NCBI GenBank assembly: GCA_012974295.1
Contig: JAAXQM010000045.1
Span: forward strand, 1-6,916
Length of the DNA stretch: 6,916 nucleotides
Source: Dehalococcoidales bacterium
GTDB taxonomy: Bacteria; Chloroflexota; Dehalococcoidia; E44-bin15
Reading direction: 5' to 3'
Shown: in pieces, positions 1-5,871 of the stretch
Layout of the letters: each line of letters begins with the position of its first letter
Numbering within the stretch: position 1 is the first letter of the stretch
Translations under genes and position numbers: made by a program
The notes under the pieces: model-generated
What the model saw: the letters and a program-made list of their open reading frames with translations, nothing else
What the model was told of the DNA's origin: nothing
The model's database searches: none

Positions 1-87
1 GCAACGCAATTTCACCCGGAGAAGAGCGGGGAGGATGGCTTGAGGATGTATGATAACTTCTTAAAGATGGCACTGCGATCGGTATAG
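1..87 (+). CDS. hisH: HisH, glutaminase subunit of imidazole glycerol phosphate synthase (3' end only)
   Basis: Reading frame 1 is open from the first base and ends at TAG (85-87), giving the last 28 residues of a protein whose start lies before the window. The fragment begins ATQFHPEKSGEDGLRMY. FHPEKS is the C-terminal motif of HisH, a class I glutamine amidotransferase. Its His (bases 13-15) and Glu (19-21) complete the Cys-His-Glu triad; the Cys lies outside the window. HisH hydrolyses glutamine and passes ammonia through the HisF barrel. The identity is supported by hisF starting only 11 bases after the stop, the usual subunit pairing. PurQ-type glutaminases share a similar HPE motif, but the EKSGEDGLR context and the neighbour favour HisH. 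Confidence 0.93.
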   Translation, partial: ATQFHPEKSGEDGLRMYDNFLKMALRSV

Positions 88-90
88 GGA
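86..90 (+). promoter_or_regulatory. Ribosome binding site of hisF
   Basis: AGGGA overlaps the hisH stop codon (TAG at 85-87) and lies 8 bases before the TTG at 99. An in-frame TAA (96-98) directly precedes that TTG, so no start further upstream is possible in this frame. The site thus supports a TTG start and suggests that hisF translation is coupled to hisH. Confidence 0.6.
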
Positions 91-98
91 CGATATAA

Positions 99-866
99 TT
101 GCTAACGAAGAGGCTAATCCCCTGCCTTGATGTCACAGCAGGTCGAGTTGTTAAAGGCACCAGCTTCACCGAGCTCCGCGATGCTGGCGATCCTGTAGAG
201 CTTGCCGCTTTCTACTACGCGGAGGGCGCCGATGAGCTGGTCTTTCTCGATATTGGTGCTACACCCGAAGGCCGGGATACCATGGTCGAAGTTGTTGAGC
301 GTGTTTCAGAGCAGGTCTTTATTCCACTCACCGTAGGCGGGGGGCTGCGCGGTATTGGCGATATGAGACACATGCTTGAGGCCGGTGCTGACAAGATAAC
401 CATTAACACGGCTGCAGTGCTCAACCCCAAACTAATTAACGAAGGGGCAAAGAGGTTCGGCTCTCAGTGCATAGTCGTCGCCATCGATGCCAAGAGAACA
501 GGAAATGGAACGATGCCCAAATGGGAGGTCTGCACTCACGGGGGTCGAAAGCCAACCGGGATTGATGCCATCCAGTGGGCGAAAGAGGCAGTTGATCTTG
601 GCTCTGGAGAGTTGCTCCTTACCAGCTGGGATGCCGATGGCCATCGGGCGGGATACGACCTGGAGCTGACCGCCGCTATCAGCGAAGCAGTAACAGTGCC
701 GGTCATTGCCAGTGGTGGAGCTGGCAATCTGGAACATCTCTATCAGGCGGTGATCACTGGCAAGGCCGATGCCGTTCTCGCCGCCAGTATCTTCCATTAC
801 CGGACATATTCGATCAGCCAGGCCAAAGAATACCTGGCTGAAAGAGGAATTCCTGTTAGAACATAG
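99..866 (+). CDS. hisF: HisF, imidazole glycerol phosphate synthase cyclase subunit
   Basis: A 255-residue cytoplasmic (beta/alpha)8 barrel of normal HisF length. It joins ammonia from HisH to PRFAR, giving imidazole glycerol phosphate for histidine and AICAR, which returns to purine synthesis. The N-terminus MLTKRLIPCLDV is typical and places the catalytic Asp at residue 11; the second catalytic Asp is D130 in VVAIDAKR. Phosphate-binding segments TVGGGLRG (78-85) and ASGGAGN (204-210) are present, as are INTAAV (102-107) and the C-terminal ERGIPVR. The start is TTG, directly after an in-frame stop. Two motifs deviate from the usual form: DIGAT (51-55) where DITAS is common, and SWDADGH (176-182) where S-M/I-D-x-DGT is common. 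Both acidic residues of the second motif (D178, D180) are kept, so activity is likely. It probably shares a transcript with hisH. I see no clear terminator after it. Confidence 0.96.
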   Translation: MLTKRLIPCLDVTAGRVVKGTSFTELRDAGDPVELAAFYYAEGADELVFLDIGATPEGRDTMVEVVERVSEQVFIPLTVGGGLRGIGDMRHMLEAGADKITINTAAVLNPKLINEGAKRFGSQCIVVAIDAKRTGNGTMPKWEVCTHGGRKPTGIDAIQWAKEAVDLGSGELLLTSWDADGHRAGYDLELTAAISEAVTVPVIASGGAGNLEHLYQAVITGKADAVLAASIFHYRTYSISQAKEYLAERGIPVRT

Positions 867-939
867 AGAACAAGATAACAACTAATTTGCTTCTATTATT
901 AGATATAAATAATCCACAACCTAAACACACGCCAAACTG

Positions 940-983
940 TTGCCCGGTTCTATAAGTTCATGTATCATAAGCTCGTGTATAAT
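940..983 (+). promoter_or_regulatory. Candidate promoter region of the purSL-purQ operon
   Basis: TTGCCC (940-945, 4 of 6 matches to the -35 consensus) is followed after exactly 17 bases by TATCAT (963-968, 5 of 6 matches to -10). A perfect TATAAT sits 15 bases further on (978-983) but lacks a convincing -35 at standard spacing. Starts from these would fall near 975 and 990, leaving a short leader before the TTG at 1009. The second -10 arises from a tandem duplication. This is read from sequence only; sigma-70-like consensus use is assumed. Confidence 0.5.
952..981 (+). repeat. 15-bp imperfect tandem duplication in the purSL leader
   Basis: Two adjacent copies, ATAAGTTCATGTATC (952-966) and ATAAGCTCGTGTATA (967-981), match at 12 of 15 positions. 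The similarity runs two more bases (AT) into the flank, so each copy ends in a -10-like hexamer, TATCAT and then TATAAT. Confidence 0.7.
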
Positions 984-996
984 CCCCTCCCATAAT

Positions 997-1002
997 AAGG
1001 AG
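997..1002 (+). promoter_or_regulatory. Ribosome binding site that fixes the purSL start
   Basis: AAGGAG lies 6 bases before the TTG at 1009. Translation from that TTG begins (M)FRIAVSVKDELPDPRG, a normal PurS N-terminus. The frame stays open upstream to a TTG at 940, but that would add 23 residues unlike PurS, encoded by the promoter-like duplication. The 1009 start is therefore preferred. Confidence 0.8.
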
Positions 1003-1008
1003 AATTAC

Positions 1009-3882
1009 TTGTTTCGTATCGCCGTATCGGTAAAAGACGAACTGCCCGACCCACGAGGTGCAGGGCTACTCAAGGACATTCGCGACCTGGGAATTACTAC
1101 GGTTGAACGTGCCAGGGTTAGCGATATATATCTTTTAGAGGGAATCATAAGCCAAGCTGAGATAGGCCGATTATGTAAAGAGCTACTGGCCGATCCTGTA
1201 GTTCAAGAATATTCCATCGCGGATGCCCCTCCCCCTCATGGTGAGCACGCCCATGTCATCGAGGTTGCATATAACCCCGGTGTAATGGACCCGGTGGAGG
1301 AAAGCGTTATTAAGGGAATACGGGACCTGGGTATAACCACAGTTGACTCGGTGAAAACGGCCAAAAGATACTTTTTATGGGGTGAACTATCGGAACAGGC
1401 CTTTCAAACTATATCCGACAAGCTTCTGGTAAATACTGTTATTCAACACATAGTCACGAAAAGTGAAACAGCCTCTCTGCCATCCACCTCATATGATTTC
1501 TCTCTCGAATCTATTGATCTGCAGAGCCTGGACGATGAAGCGCTAATCGAGCTTAGTAAAAACAGGTTATGGTTAAATTTAAGCGAGATGAAGCGTATCC
1601 AGGGTTATTTCTCCCAATTAGGCCGCGATCCTACAGATATTGAACTGGAAACCCTGGCACAAACCTGGTCCGAGCACTGCGTGCATAAAACATTCAAGAG
1701 TAAGATCAAGCTGGGCAAGCTTGTTATCGACAACCTGCTGAAAAGCACAATCATAAGGGTTACCGAGGAACTGGATAAACCCTGGTGCCTTTCCGTCTTT
1801 CGTGATAACGCTGGTGTAATAGATTTAGATGGCCACTACGCAATTTGCTTCAAGGTGGAAACTCATAATCATCCCTCTGCAGTGGAGCCTTACGGCGGGG
1901 CAGCCACCGGTATTGGCGGGGTTATCCGTGACCCCCTGGGCACGGGACTGGGCGCAAAACCCATTCTAAATACCGATGTGTTCTGCTTTGGCCCCCCCGA
2001 CTTTCCGTACCAGAGTTTACCCCCGGGAGTACTTCATCCCCGCCGTATTTTTAAAGGCGTTCGCGCTGGTGTAGCCGACTATGCCAACCGTCTCGGTATT
2101 CCCACGCTCAATGGTGCCATATTATTTGACGAGCGATACGTAGCGAATCCCCTTGTCTTTTGCGGCACGATAGGGCTTTTGCCGAAGAGCATGAGTCAGC
2201 AAGGCCAGCAACAACCGGGTGATCTAGTCGTCCTGGTAGGCGGGAACACGGGGCGTGACGGGATCCACGGGGTCACTTTCGCCTCGGGAGAACTTACCGC
2301 TGATTCCGAGGCAATTTCTTCCAGTTCCGTTCAAATAGGTAATCCAATCATTGAGAAAAAGCTCATTGATGTCCTCCTCAAAGCGCGCGACCGGGGCCTA
2401 TATAGACGGGTTACAGATTGTGGTGGTGGTGGACTTTCATCTGCAGTGGGAGAAATGGCGGAGGATACCGGTGTACGGGTTTATCTGGAACGAGTACCTC
2501 TTAAATATTCAGGTCTCTCCTATTCGGAGATATGGATTTCCGAATCCCAGGAGCGCATGGTATTGGCGGCCCCGCCAAGCACTGTTAATCAGTTGATCGA
2601 CCTTTGTACCAGCGAGGATGTAACAGCGACAGTCATCGGAGAGTTTACAAATGACCGCCGGCTCCAGCTTTTCTATGATGGCAATCTCGTCGGCGACCTT
2701 GAGATGGATTTCTTGCATCACGGGTTACCGCAACTGGAGAGAGAAGCACTATGGGAGCCACCGCAGCATGCGGAGCCTGATTTTTCGGATAATTCCGACC
2801 CGCCCGACTTACATAGGGACCTACTAAGAATCCTTAGCTCGTGGAACGTTTGCAGCAAGGAATGGGTGATCCGTCAATACGACCATGAGGTACAGGGTGG
2901 CAGTGTGCTAAAGCCATTGGTGGGAGCAAATAATGATGGTCCAGGTGATGCTGCCATTATCCAACCCATACTCGATTCTGATATAGGAATTATCGTTTCT
3001 AACGGTATCAATCCAAAATACGGGGACATCGATCCCTACTGGATGGCTGCCTCTGCCATAGACGAGGCTTTACGTCAGGTGATAGCCGTAGGAGGCAACC
3101 TGAATAAGGTGGCACTGCTGGATAACTTCTGCTGGGGCAATCCTGAAAAGCCAGATAGACTGGGTAGTCTGGTGCGTGCTGCACAAGCCTGTTACGATAT
3201 AGCGCTGATCTATGAGACCCCTTTCATTTCCGGTAAGGATAGTTTCTATAACGAGTATGAAGCAGGTGAAGACAGCGTATGCATTCCCCCCACGCTCCTA
3301 ATCTCGGCGGTCGCAGTAATGGAGCATGTGGAGCAAGCGATCTCTATGGACTGCAAGCAGAAAGGTGACCTGATCTATATTATAGGCACAACCCATGATG
3401 AATTGGGTGGCTCGCATTACTACGGAATCCATGGCTTTGTAGGCAACAGCGTGCCCAAGGTGGACCCTAAGAAGGGGAAGCGTCTGATGGACGCCCTCAG
3501 TACCGCTACTGCGAAAAGCCTGGTGAGGGCATGCCATGACCTGAGCGAAGGCGGCCTCGGTGTAGCGGCTGCTGAAATGGCCTTTGCCGGGGAGCTTGGT
3601 ATGGTAATACAGCTAGAGAAAGTTCCCCTGGGCAACCTAAGTTCCGGAAATATTCGAGATGATATAGTACTATTCTCAGAGTCTAATACACGCTTCTTAG
3701 TAGAGATAGCACCGGAGGATACGCATCAGTTCGAGGAAATGATGACTGGAGTCGATTGCGCCGCCATAGGTGAAGTCATAGGCACCAAGAAGCTTGAGGT
3801 TTTCGGGCTCAGTGGAGAAAGTGTTCTGTCCGCTACGCTTTCGGAACTAAAAGAGGCCTGGCAGAAACCTCTTCGCTGGTAA
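1009..3882 (+). CDS. purL: PurS-PurS-PurL fusion: phosphoribosylformylglycinamidine synthase, synthase component
   Basis: From the TTG at 1009 the product has 957 residues. It converts FGAR to FGAM with ATP, in step 4 of purine synthesis, using ammonia from PurQ. Residues 1 to about 72 and about 82-151 are two PurS-like domains in tandem; both contain IRDLGITTV (24-32 and 104-112). After a linker the PurL part begins near 190. It shows WSEHC (220-224), THNHP (285-289) followed by GGAATGIGGVIRD (296-308), GGNTGRDGIHG (411-421), DCGGGGLSSA (470-479), SESQER (511-516), YDHEVQGG (624-631), SGKDSF (741-746) and HDLSEGGLGVAAAEM (843-857). These are the hallmarks of the two AIR-synthase-like halves of PurL. 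Small PurL proteins are usually about 600-750 residues with a separate PurS, while the large form (about 1300) carries its own glutaminase. This protein is intermediate. No free purS is visible nearby, which fits the fusion. purQ follows after 6 bases. Confidence 0.96.
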   Translation: MFRIAVSVKDELPDPRGAGLLKDIRDLGITTVERARVSDIYLLEGIISQAEIGRLCKELLADPVVQEYSIADAPPPHGEHAHVIEVAYNPGVMDPVEESVIKGIRDLGITTVDSVKTAKRYFLWGELSEQAFQTISDKLLVNTVIQHIVTKSETASLPSTSYDFSLESIDLQSLDDEALIELSKNRLWLNLSEMKRIQGYFSQLGRDPTDIELETLAQTWSEHCVHKTFKSKIKLGKLVIDNLLKSTIIRVTEELDKPWCLSVFRDNAGVIDLDGHYAICFKVETHNHPSAVEPYGGAATGIGGVIRDPLGTGLGAKPILNTDVFCFGPPDFPYQSLPPGVLHPRRIFKGVRAGVADYANRLGIPTLNGAILFDERYVANPLVFCGTIGLLPKSMSQQGQQQPGDLVVLVGGNTGRDGIHGVTFASGELTADSEAISSSSVQIGNPIIEKKLIDVLLKARDRGLYRRVTDCGGGGLSSAVGEMAEDTGVRVYLERVPLKYSGLSYSEIWISESQERMVLAAPPSTVNQLIDLCTSEDVTATVIGEFTNDRRLQLFYDGNLVGDLEMDFLHHGLPQLEREALWEPPQHAEPDFSDNSDPPDLHRDLLRILSSWNVCSKEWVIRQYDHEVQGGSVLKPLVGANNDGPGDAAIIQPILDSDIGIIVSNGINPKYGDIDPYWMAASAIDEALRQVIAVGGNLNKVALLDNFCWGNPEKPDRLGSLVRAAQACYDIALIYETPFISGKDSFYNEYEAGEDSVCIPPTLLISAVAVMEHVEQAISMDCKQKGDLIYIIGTTHDELGGSHYYGIHGFVGNSVPKVDPKKGKRLMDALSTATAKSLVRACHDLSEGGLGVAAAEMAFAGELGMVIQLEKVPLGNLSSGNIRDDIVLFSESNTRFLVEIAPEDTHQFEEMMTGVDCAAIGEVIGTKKLEVFGLSGESVLSATLSELKEAWQKPLRW

Positions 3883-3888
3883 GATATT

Positions 3889-4650
3889 ATGGCCAGTGTG
3901 AAGACACTAATATTACGAGCCCCGGGGACAAACTGTGATATGGAAACTGCATTTGCCTTCGAGCAAGCCGGATCGCAGGTGGATATAGCACATGTATACG
4001 AACTCATCCGTCGTCAGAAGATCCTTTCCGATTACCAGATAATGGTCATTCCCGGCGGTTTCACCTATGGCGATGATATATCTGCGGGGAAAATCCTAGC
4101 AAACGAACTGAGGCTGAAACTGGGAGAGGAGATACAGCAATTTGTAGACGACGGTAGGCTCATTTTGGGAATCTGTAACGGCTTTCAGGTTCTGGTAAAA
4201 GCGGGTATTCTAGCAGCGGCAACCGCTGAGATCAATCATACGTTGACGCTTGCAGGTAATGATTCGGGTAGGTTTGAATGTCGCTGGGTCTATTTACGCG
4301 TCAATGAAACTAGCCCCTGCATATTCACCCGCGGGATACGCTCGATGTATCTCCCGGTAGCCCACGGGGAGGGTAAGATAGTAGCTGCACCCGGGACATT
4401 GAATATCACCCTGTCTTACTCTGACGAAATTGGAAATATTGAAGCTGGCTACCCCTATAATCCAAATGGTTCCATAGATAATATAGCAGGTATCTGCGAT
4501 GCCTCAGGGCGAATCTTTGCCCTAATGCCACATCCGGAACGCTTTATCCGCTGGACACAGCATCCCCGATGGACAAGGGAGCCCCGAAAGGAATACGGTG
4601 ATGGCTTCCATATATTCTCAAATGCCGTTAATTGGGTAAAAACTATCTAA
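3889..4650 (+). CDS. purQ: PurQ, glutaminase subunit of phosphoribosylformylglycinamidine synthase
   Basis: A 253-residue class I glutamine amidotransferase that supplies ammonia to the PurL component encoded just upstream. The N-terminal LRAPGTNCDMETAFAFE (9-25) is typical of PurQ. The oxyanion region is GGFTYGDDISAGKI (56-69), the nucleophile is C96 in GICNGFQVL, and H215 and E217 in MPHPERF complete the triad. The start lies 6 bases after the purL stop with no good Shine-Dalgarno sequence before it (GATATT), so translation is probably coupled to purL. A GTG at 3898 is a possible alternative that would remove three residues. The C-terminus is complete (VNWVKTI). Nothing looks damaged. Confidence 0.96.
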   Translation: MASVKTLILRAPGTNCDMETAFAFEQAGSQVDIAHVYELIRRQKILSDYQIMVIPGGFTYGDDISAGKILANELRLKLGEEIQQFVDDGRLILGICNGFQVLVKAGILAAATAEINHTLTLAGNDSGRFECRWVYLRVNETSPCIFTRGIRSMYLPVAHGEGKIVAAPGTLNITLSYSDEIGNIEAGYPYNPNGSIDNIAGICDASGRIFALMPHPERFIRWTQHPRWTREPRKEYGDGFHIFSNAVNWVKTI

Positions 4651-4672
4651 CGTGACCTAGACTTTGGCCACG
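4651..4672 (+). other. Imperfect hairpin directly after the purQ stop
   Basis: CGTGACC (4651-4657) can pair with GGCCACG (4666-4672) around an 8-base loop, with one A-C mismatch. It begins on the base after the purQ stop. No T-run follows (TAACGAATG), so it is not a standard intrinsic terminator. It could be a 3' mRNA-protecting structure or chance. Confidence 0.3.
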
Positions 4673-4691
4673 TAACGAATGAAGCATCATT

Positions 4692-4832
4692 ATGACCTCA
4701 GAGACCAATAAACTCGTTTATACGTTGGGCACCAGCACCCGCTCGCCGGGTGATTTTATCGATAGAGAAAGGGATTCGCTACTAATCAAATATTCTGATA
4801 CCATACAACAGCAAAGGTTGTCACTAGAGTAA
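4692..4832 (+). pseudogene. Probable remnant of a DUF488-family gene (46 codons)
   Basis: ATG (4692) to TAA (4830-4832) encodes 46 residues. The product begins MTSETNKLVYTLGTSTRSP and continues GDFI. By recall this matches the start of DUF488 proteins, which open with an LYT(I/L)G(H/T)S(T/N)RS-x-EEF(I/L) strand-turn and normally run to roughly 120-180 residues with a later DVR motif. Nothing of that core is present. After residue 22 the sequence (IDRERD, then LLIKYSDTIQQQRLSLE) no longer fits the N-terminal helix. IDRERD faintly resembles the (I/L)(I/L)D-x-x-R-(V/D) stretch near some DUF488 C-termini, so an internal deletion joining both ends is possible. No strong Shine-Dalgarno precedes the ATG. 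The stop overlaps the ribosome site of the next gene. A real 46-residue peptide cannot be excluded. Confidence 0.5.
4736..4757 (+). terminator. Terminator-like hairpin inside the DUF488 remnant
   Basis: CACCCG (4736-4741) and CGGGTG (4747-4752) form a perfect 6-bp GC-rich stem around a 5-base loop, followed by ATTTT (4753-4757) and ATC. It is the best terminator candidate between purQ and the next operon. The T-run is only four bases long, and the stem falls in codons of the conserved TRSPG stretch, so it may be coding coincidence. Confidence 0.35.
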
Positions 4833-4838
4833 GGAGGG
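4831..4838 (+). promoter_or_regulatory. Strong ribosome binding site of the nitronate monooxygenase-like gene
   Basis: AAGGAGGG lies 6 bases before the ATG at 4845. Its first two bases belong to the TAA that ends the 46-codon remnant frame, so ribosomes finishing that frame would stop on this site. Confidence 0.8.
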
Positions 4839-4844
4839 TAATCA

Positions 4845-5810
4845 ATGTTTGAAACAAGAATCACCAAAATGCTTGGAATCAAATATCCCATTATCGGCGG
4901 GACTATGATGTCGATCAGCGATGCAGATTTTACAGCTGCTATATCCAGTGCAGGGGGGATGGGCACCCTTGCCTCAATCATGTACCAGACTAAGGATGAG
5001 TTCGCAGCGGCCATCGACAGGATACGGCAGTTGACCGATAAGCCTTTTTCTGTGAACCTCAATTTCTTCCCCGCCCAGTTTCCCGTTTCCCAGAGTGAAT
5101 ATACGGAGATAATGATTGACAAAGGGGCTAAGATTGTAGAAACCTCCGGTCATACTGCACCACCGGAGGAATTGTGCAGGCGTTTTAAAGAAACGGGCAT
5201 GATATGGATTCACAAATGCATAGGGCTCCGTTATGCCCTTAAAGCGCAAAGTTTGGGAGCCGATATAGTTACAGTAGTCGGTTATGAAATGGGTGGAGCC
5301 ACAGGCAAGTTCGATCTTGGCACCATAGTAGTGGTTCCCACAATTGCTAAGGGGGTAAAGGTCCCGGTTATCGGCGGCGGCGGTGTTGTCGATGGCCGCG
5401 GATTTTTAGCCGTTCTGTCTCTTGGAGCTGAGGCGGTAATTATAGGAACGCGCCTTTTAGCAACAAAGGAGTGTCCCATCCATGATCGTTTGAAACAGGC
5501 ACTCCTCAATGCGACCGAGTTAGATACGATGATCATTATGAAGACTATTGCCGCCCACAGAGTCTGGATCAATGCCGCCGCCACCCGGTGCGCAGAGGCA
5601 GAGGCAACAGACGCTGGTTTTGAAGAACTCATTAAGATCGCTTCCGGGGAAAGTGCCCGAAAGGTGTACTTTGAAGGCGATCTGGATGCAGGTATTGTCC
5701 CCTGTGGGCAAGGAATCGGACAGGTGCATGACATCCCCACCGTTAAGGACCTATTCGATGGGATAATTGCGCAGGCGACTGAGGTCGCTACGGGTCTTGT
5801 GAATAGCTAA
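4845..5810 (+). CDS. Nitronate monooxygenase / 2-nitropropane dioxygenase-like flavoprotein
   Basis: A 321-residue FMN-binding TIM barrel of normal family length, predicted cytoplasmic. Family landmarks in order: GIKYPIIGGTMM (11-22), ISSAGGMGTL (33-42), FSVNLNFF (68-75), GADIVTVVGYEMGG (138-151), the phosphate-binding VPVIGGGGVVDGRG (173-186), and GTRLLATKECPIH (201-213). Family members oxidise nitronates or act as NAD(P)H:quinone reductases; FabK enoyl-ACP reductases are related. In class I nitronate monooxygenases a His in the G-x-E-x-x-G-H-x-G motif acts as catalytic base. Here the motif reads GYEMGGATG (146-154), with Ala at 152. Nitronate oxidation is therefore doubtful, and an FMN-dependent reductase acting on an acyl-CoA or quinone is at least as likely. 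The crotonase gene follows 61 bases later, hinting at acyl-CoA metabolism. The start is well supported by the AAGGAGGG site. Confidence 0.87.
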   Translation: MFETRITKMLGIKYPIIGGTMMSISDADFTAAISSAGGMGTLASIMYQTKDEFAAAIDRIRQLTDKPFSVNLNFFPAQFPVSQSEYTEIMIDKGAKIVETSGHTAPPEELCRRFKETGMIWIHKCIGLRYALKAQSLGADIVTVVGYEMGGATGKFDLGTIVVVPTIAKGVKVPVIGGGGVVDGRGFLAVLSLGAEAVIIGTRLLATKECPIHDRLKQALLNATELDTMIIMKTIAAHRVWINAAATRCAEAEATDAGFEELIKIASGESARKVYFEGDLDAGIVPCGQGIGQVHDIPTVKDLFDGIIAQATEVATGLVNS

Positions 5811-5856
5811 ACTAGAGAAGTGAGCCCATAATTTTCCTTTAGATGGCATCTGGACG

Positions 5857-5864
5857 AAGGAGGG
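5857..5864 (+). promoter_or_regulatory. Strong ribosome binding site of the crotonase-like gene
   Basis: AAGGAGGG lies 7 bases before the ATG at 5872. It is the same octamer as before the preceding gene, suggesting that both are translated efficiently. The remaining 46 bases of this 61-base gap (5811-5856) show no convincing promoter. Confidence 0.8.
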
Positions 5865-5871
5865 ATAAGCG

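Noticed and set aside
432..881. 149-codon minus-strand open frame across hisF
   Set aside because: Antisense to a clear, full-length hisF; the product resembles no family I know and has no supporting start context.
882..901. CTAAT...ATTAG dyad after hisF as a terminator
   Set aside because: The stem is only five mostly A-T pairs and no T-run follows; too weak to call.
940..1008. 23-residue N-terminal extension of the purSL frame from a TTG at 940
   Set aside because: The extension is encoded by the promoter-like tandem repeat, does not resemble PurS, and has no ribosome site, while TTG 1009 has AAGGAG at 6 bases.
4718..5122. 134-codon minus-strand open frame across the remnant and the start of the flavoprotein gene
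   Set aside because: It overlaps the strongly supported start and ribosome site of the + strand gene, and its product looks like a low-information antisense shadow.
5282..5740. 152-codon minus-strand open frame within the flavoprotein gene
   Set aside because: Ser/Ala/Pro-rich composition typical of an antisense shadow of a TIM-barrel gene; no recognisable domain.
5827..5832. CATAAT as a -10 for a separate crotonase promoter
   Set aside because: No -35-like hexamer at 16-19 bp upstream; the short gap fits cotranscription better.
5841..5851. AGATG-G-CATCT palindrome before the crotonase gene as an operator
   Set aside because: Only 11 bases with a one-base centre and no flanking symmetry; expected by chance at this length scale.
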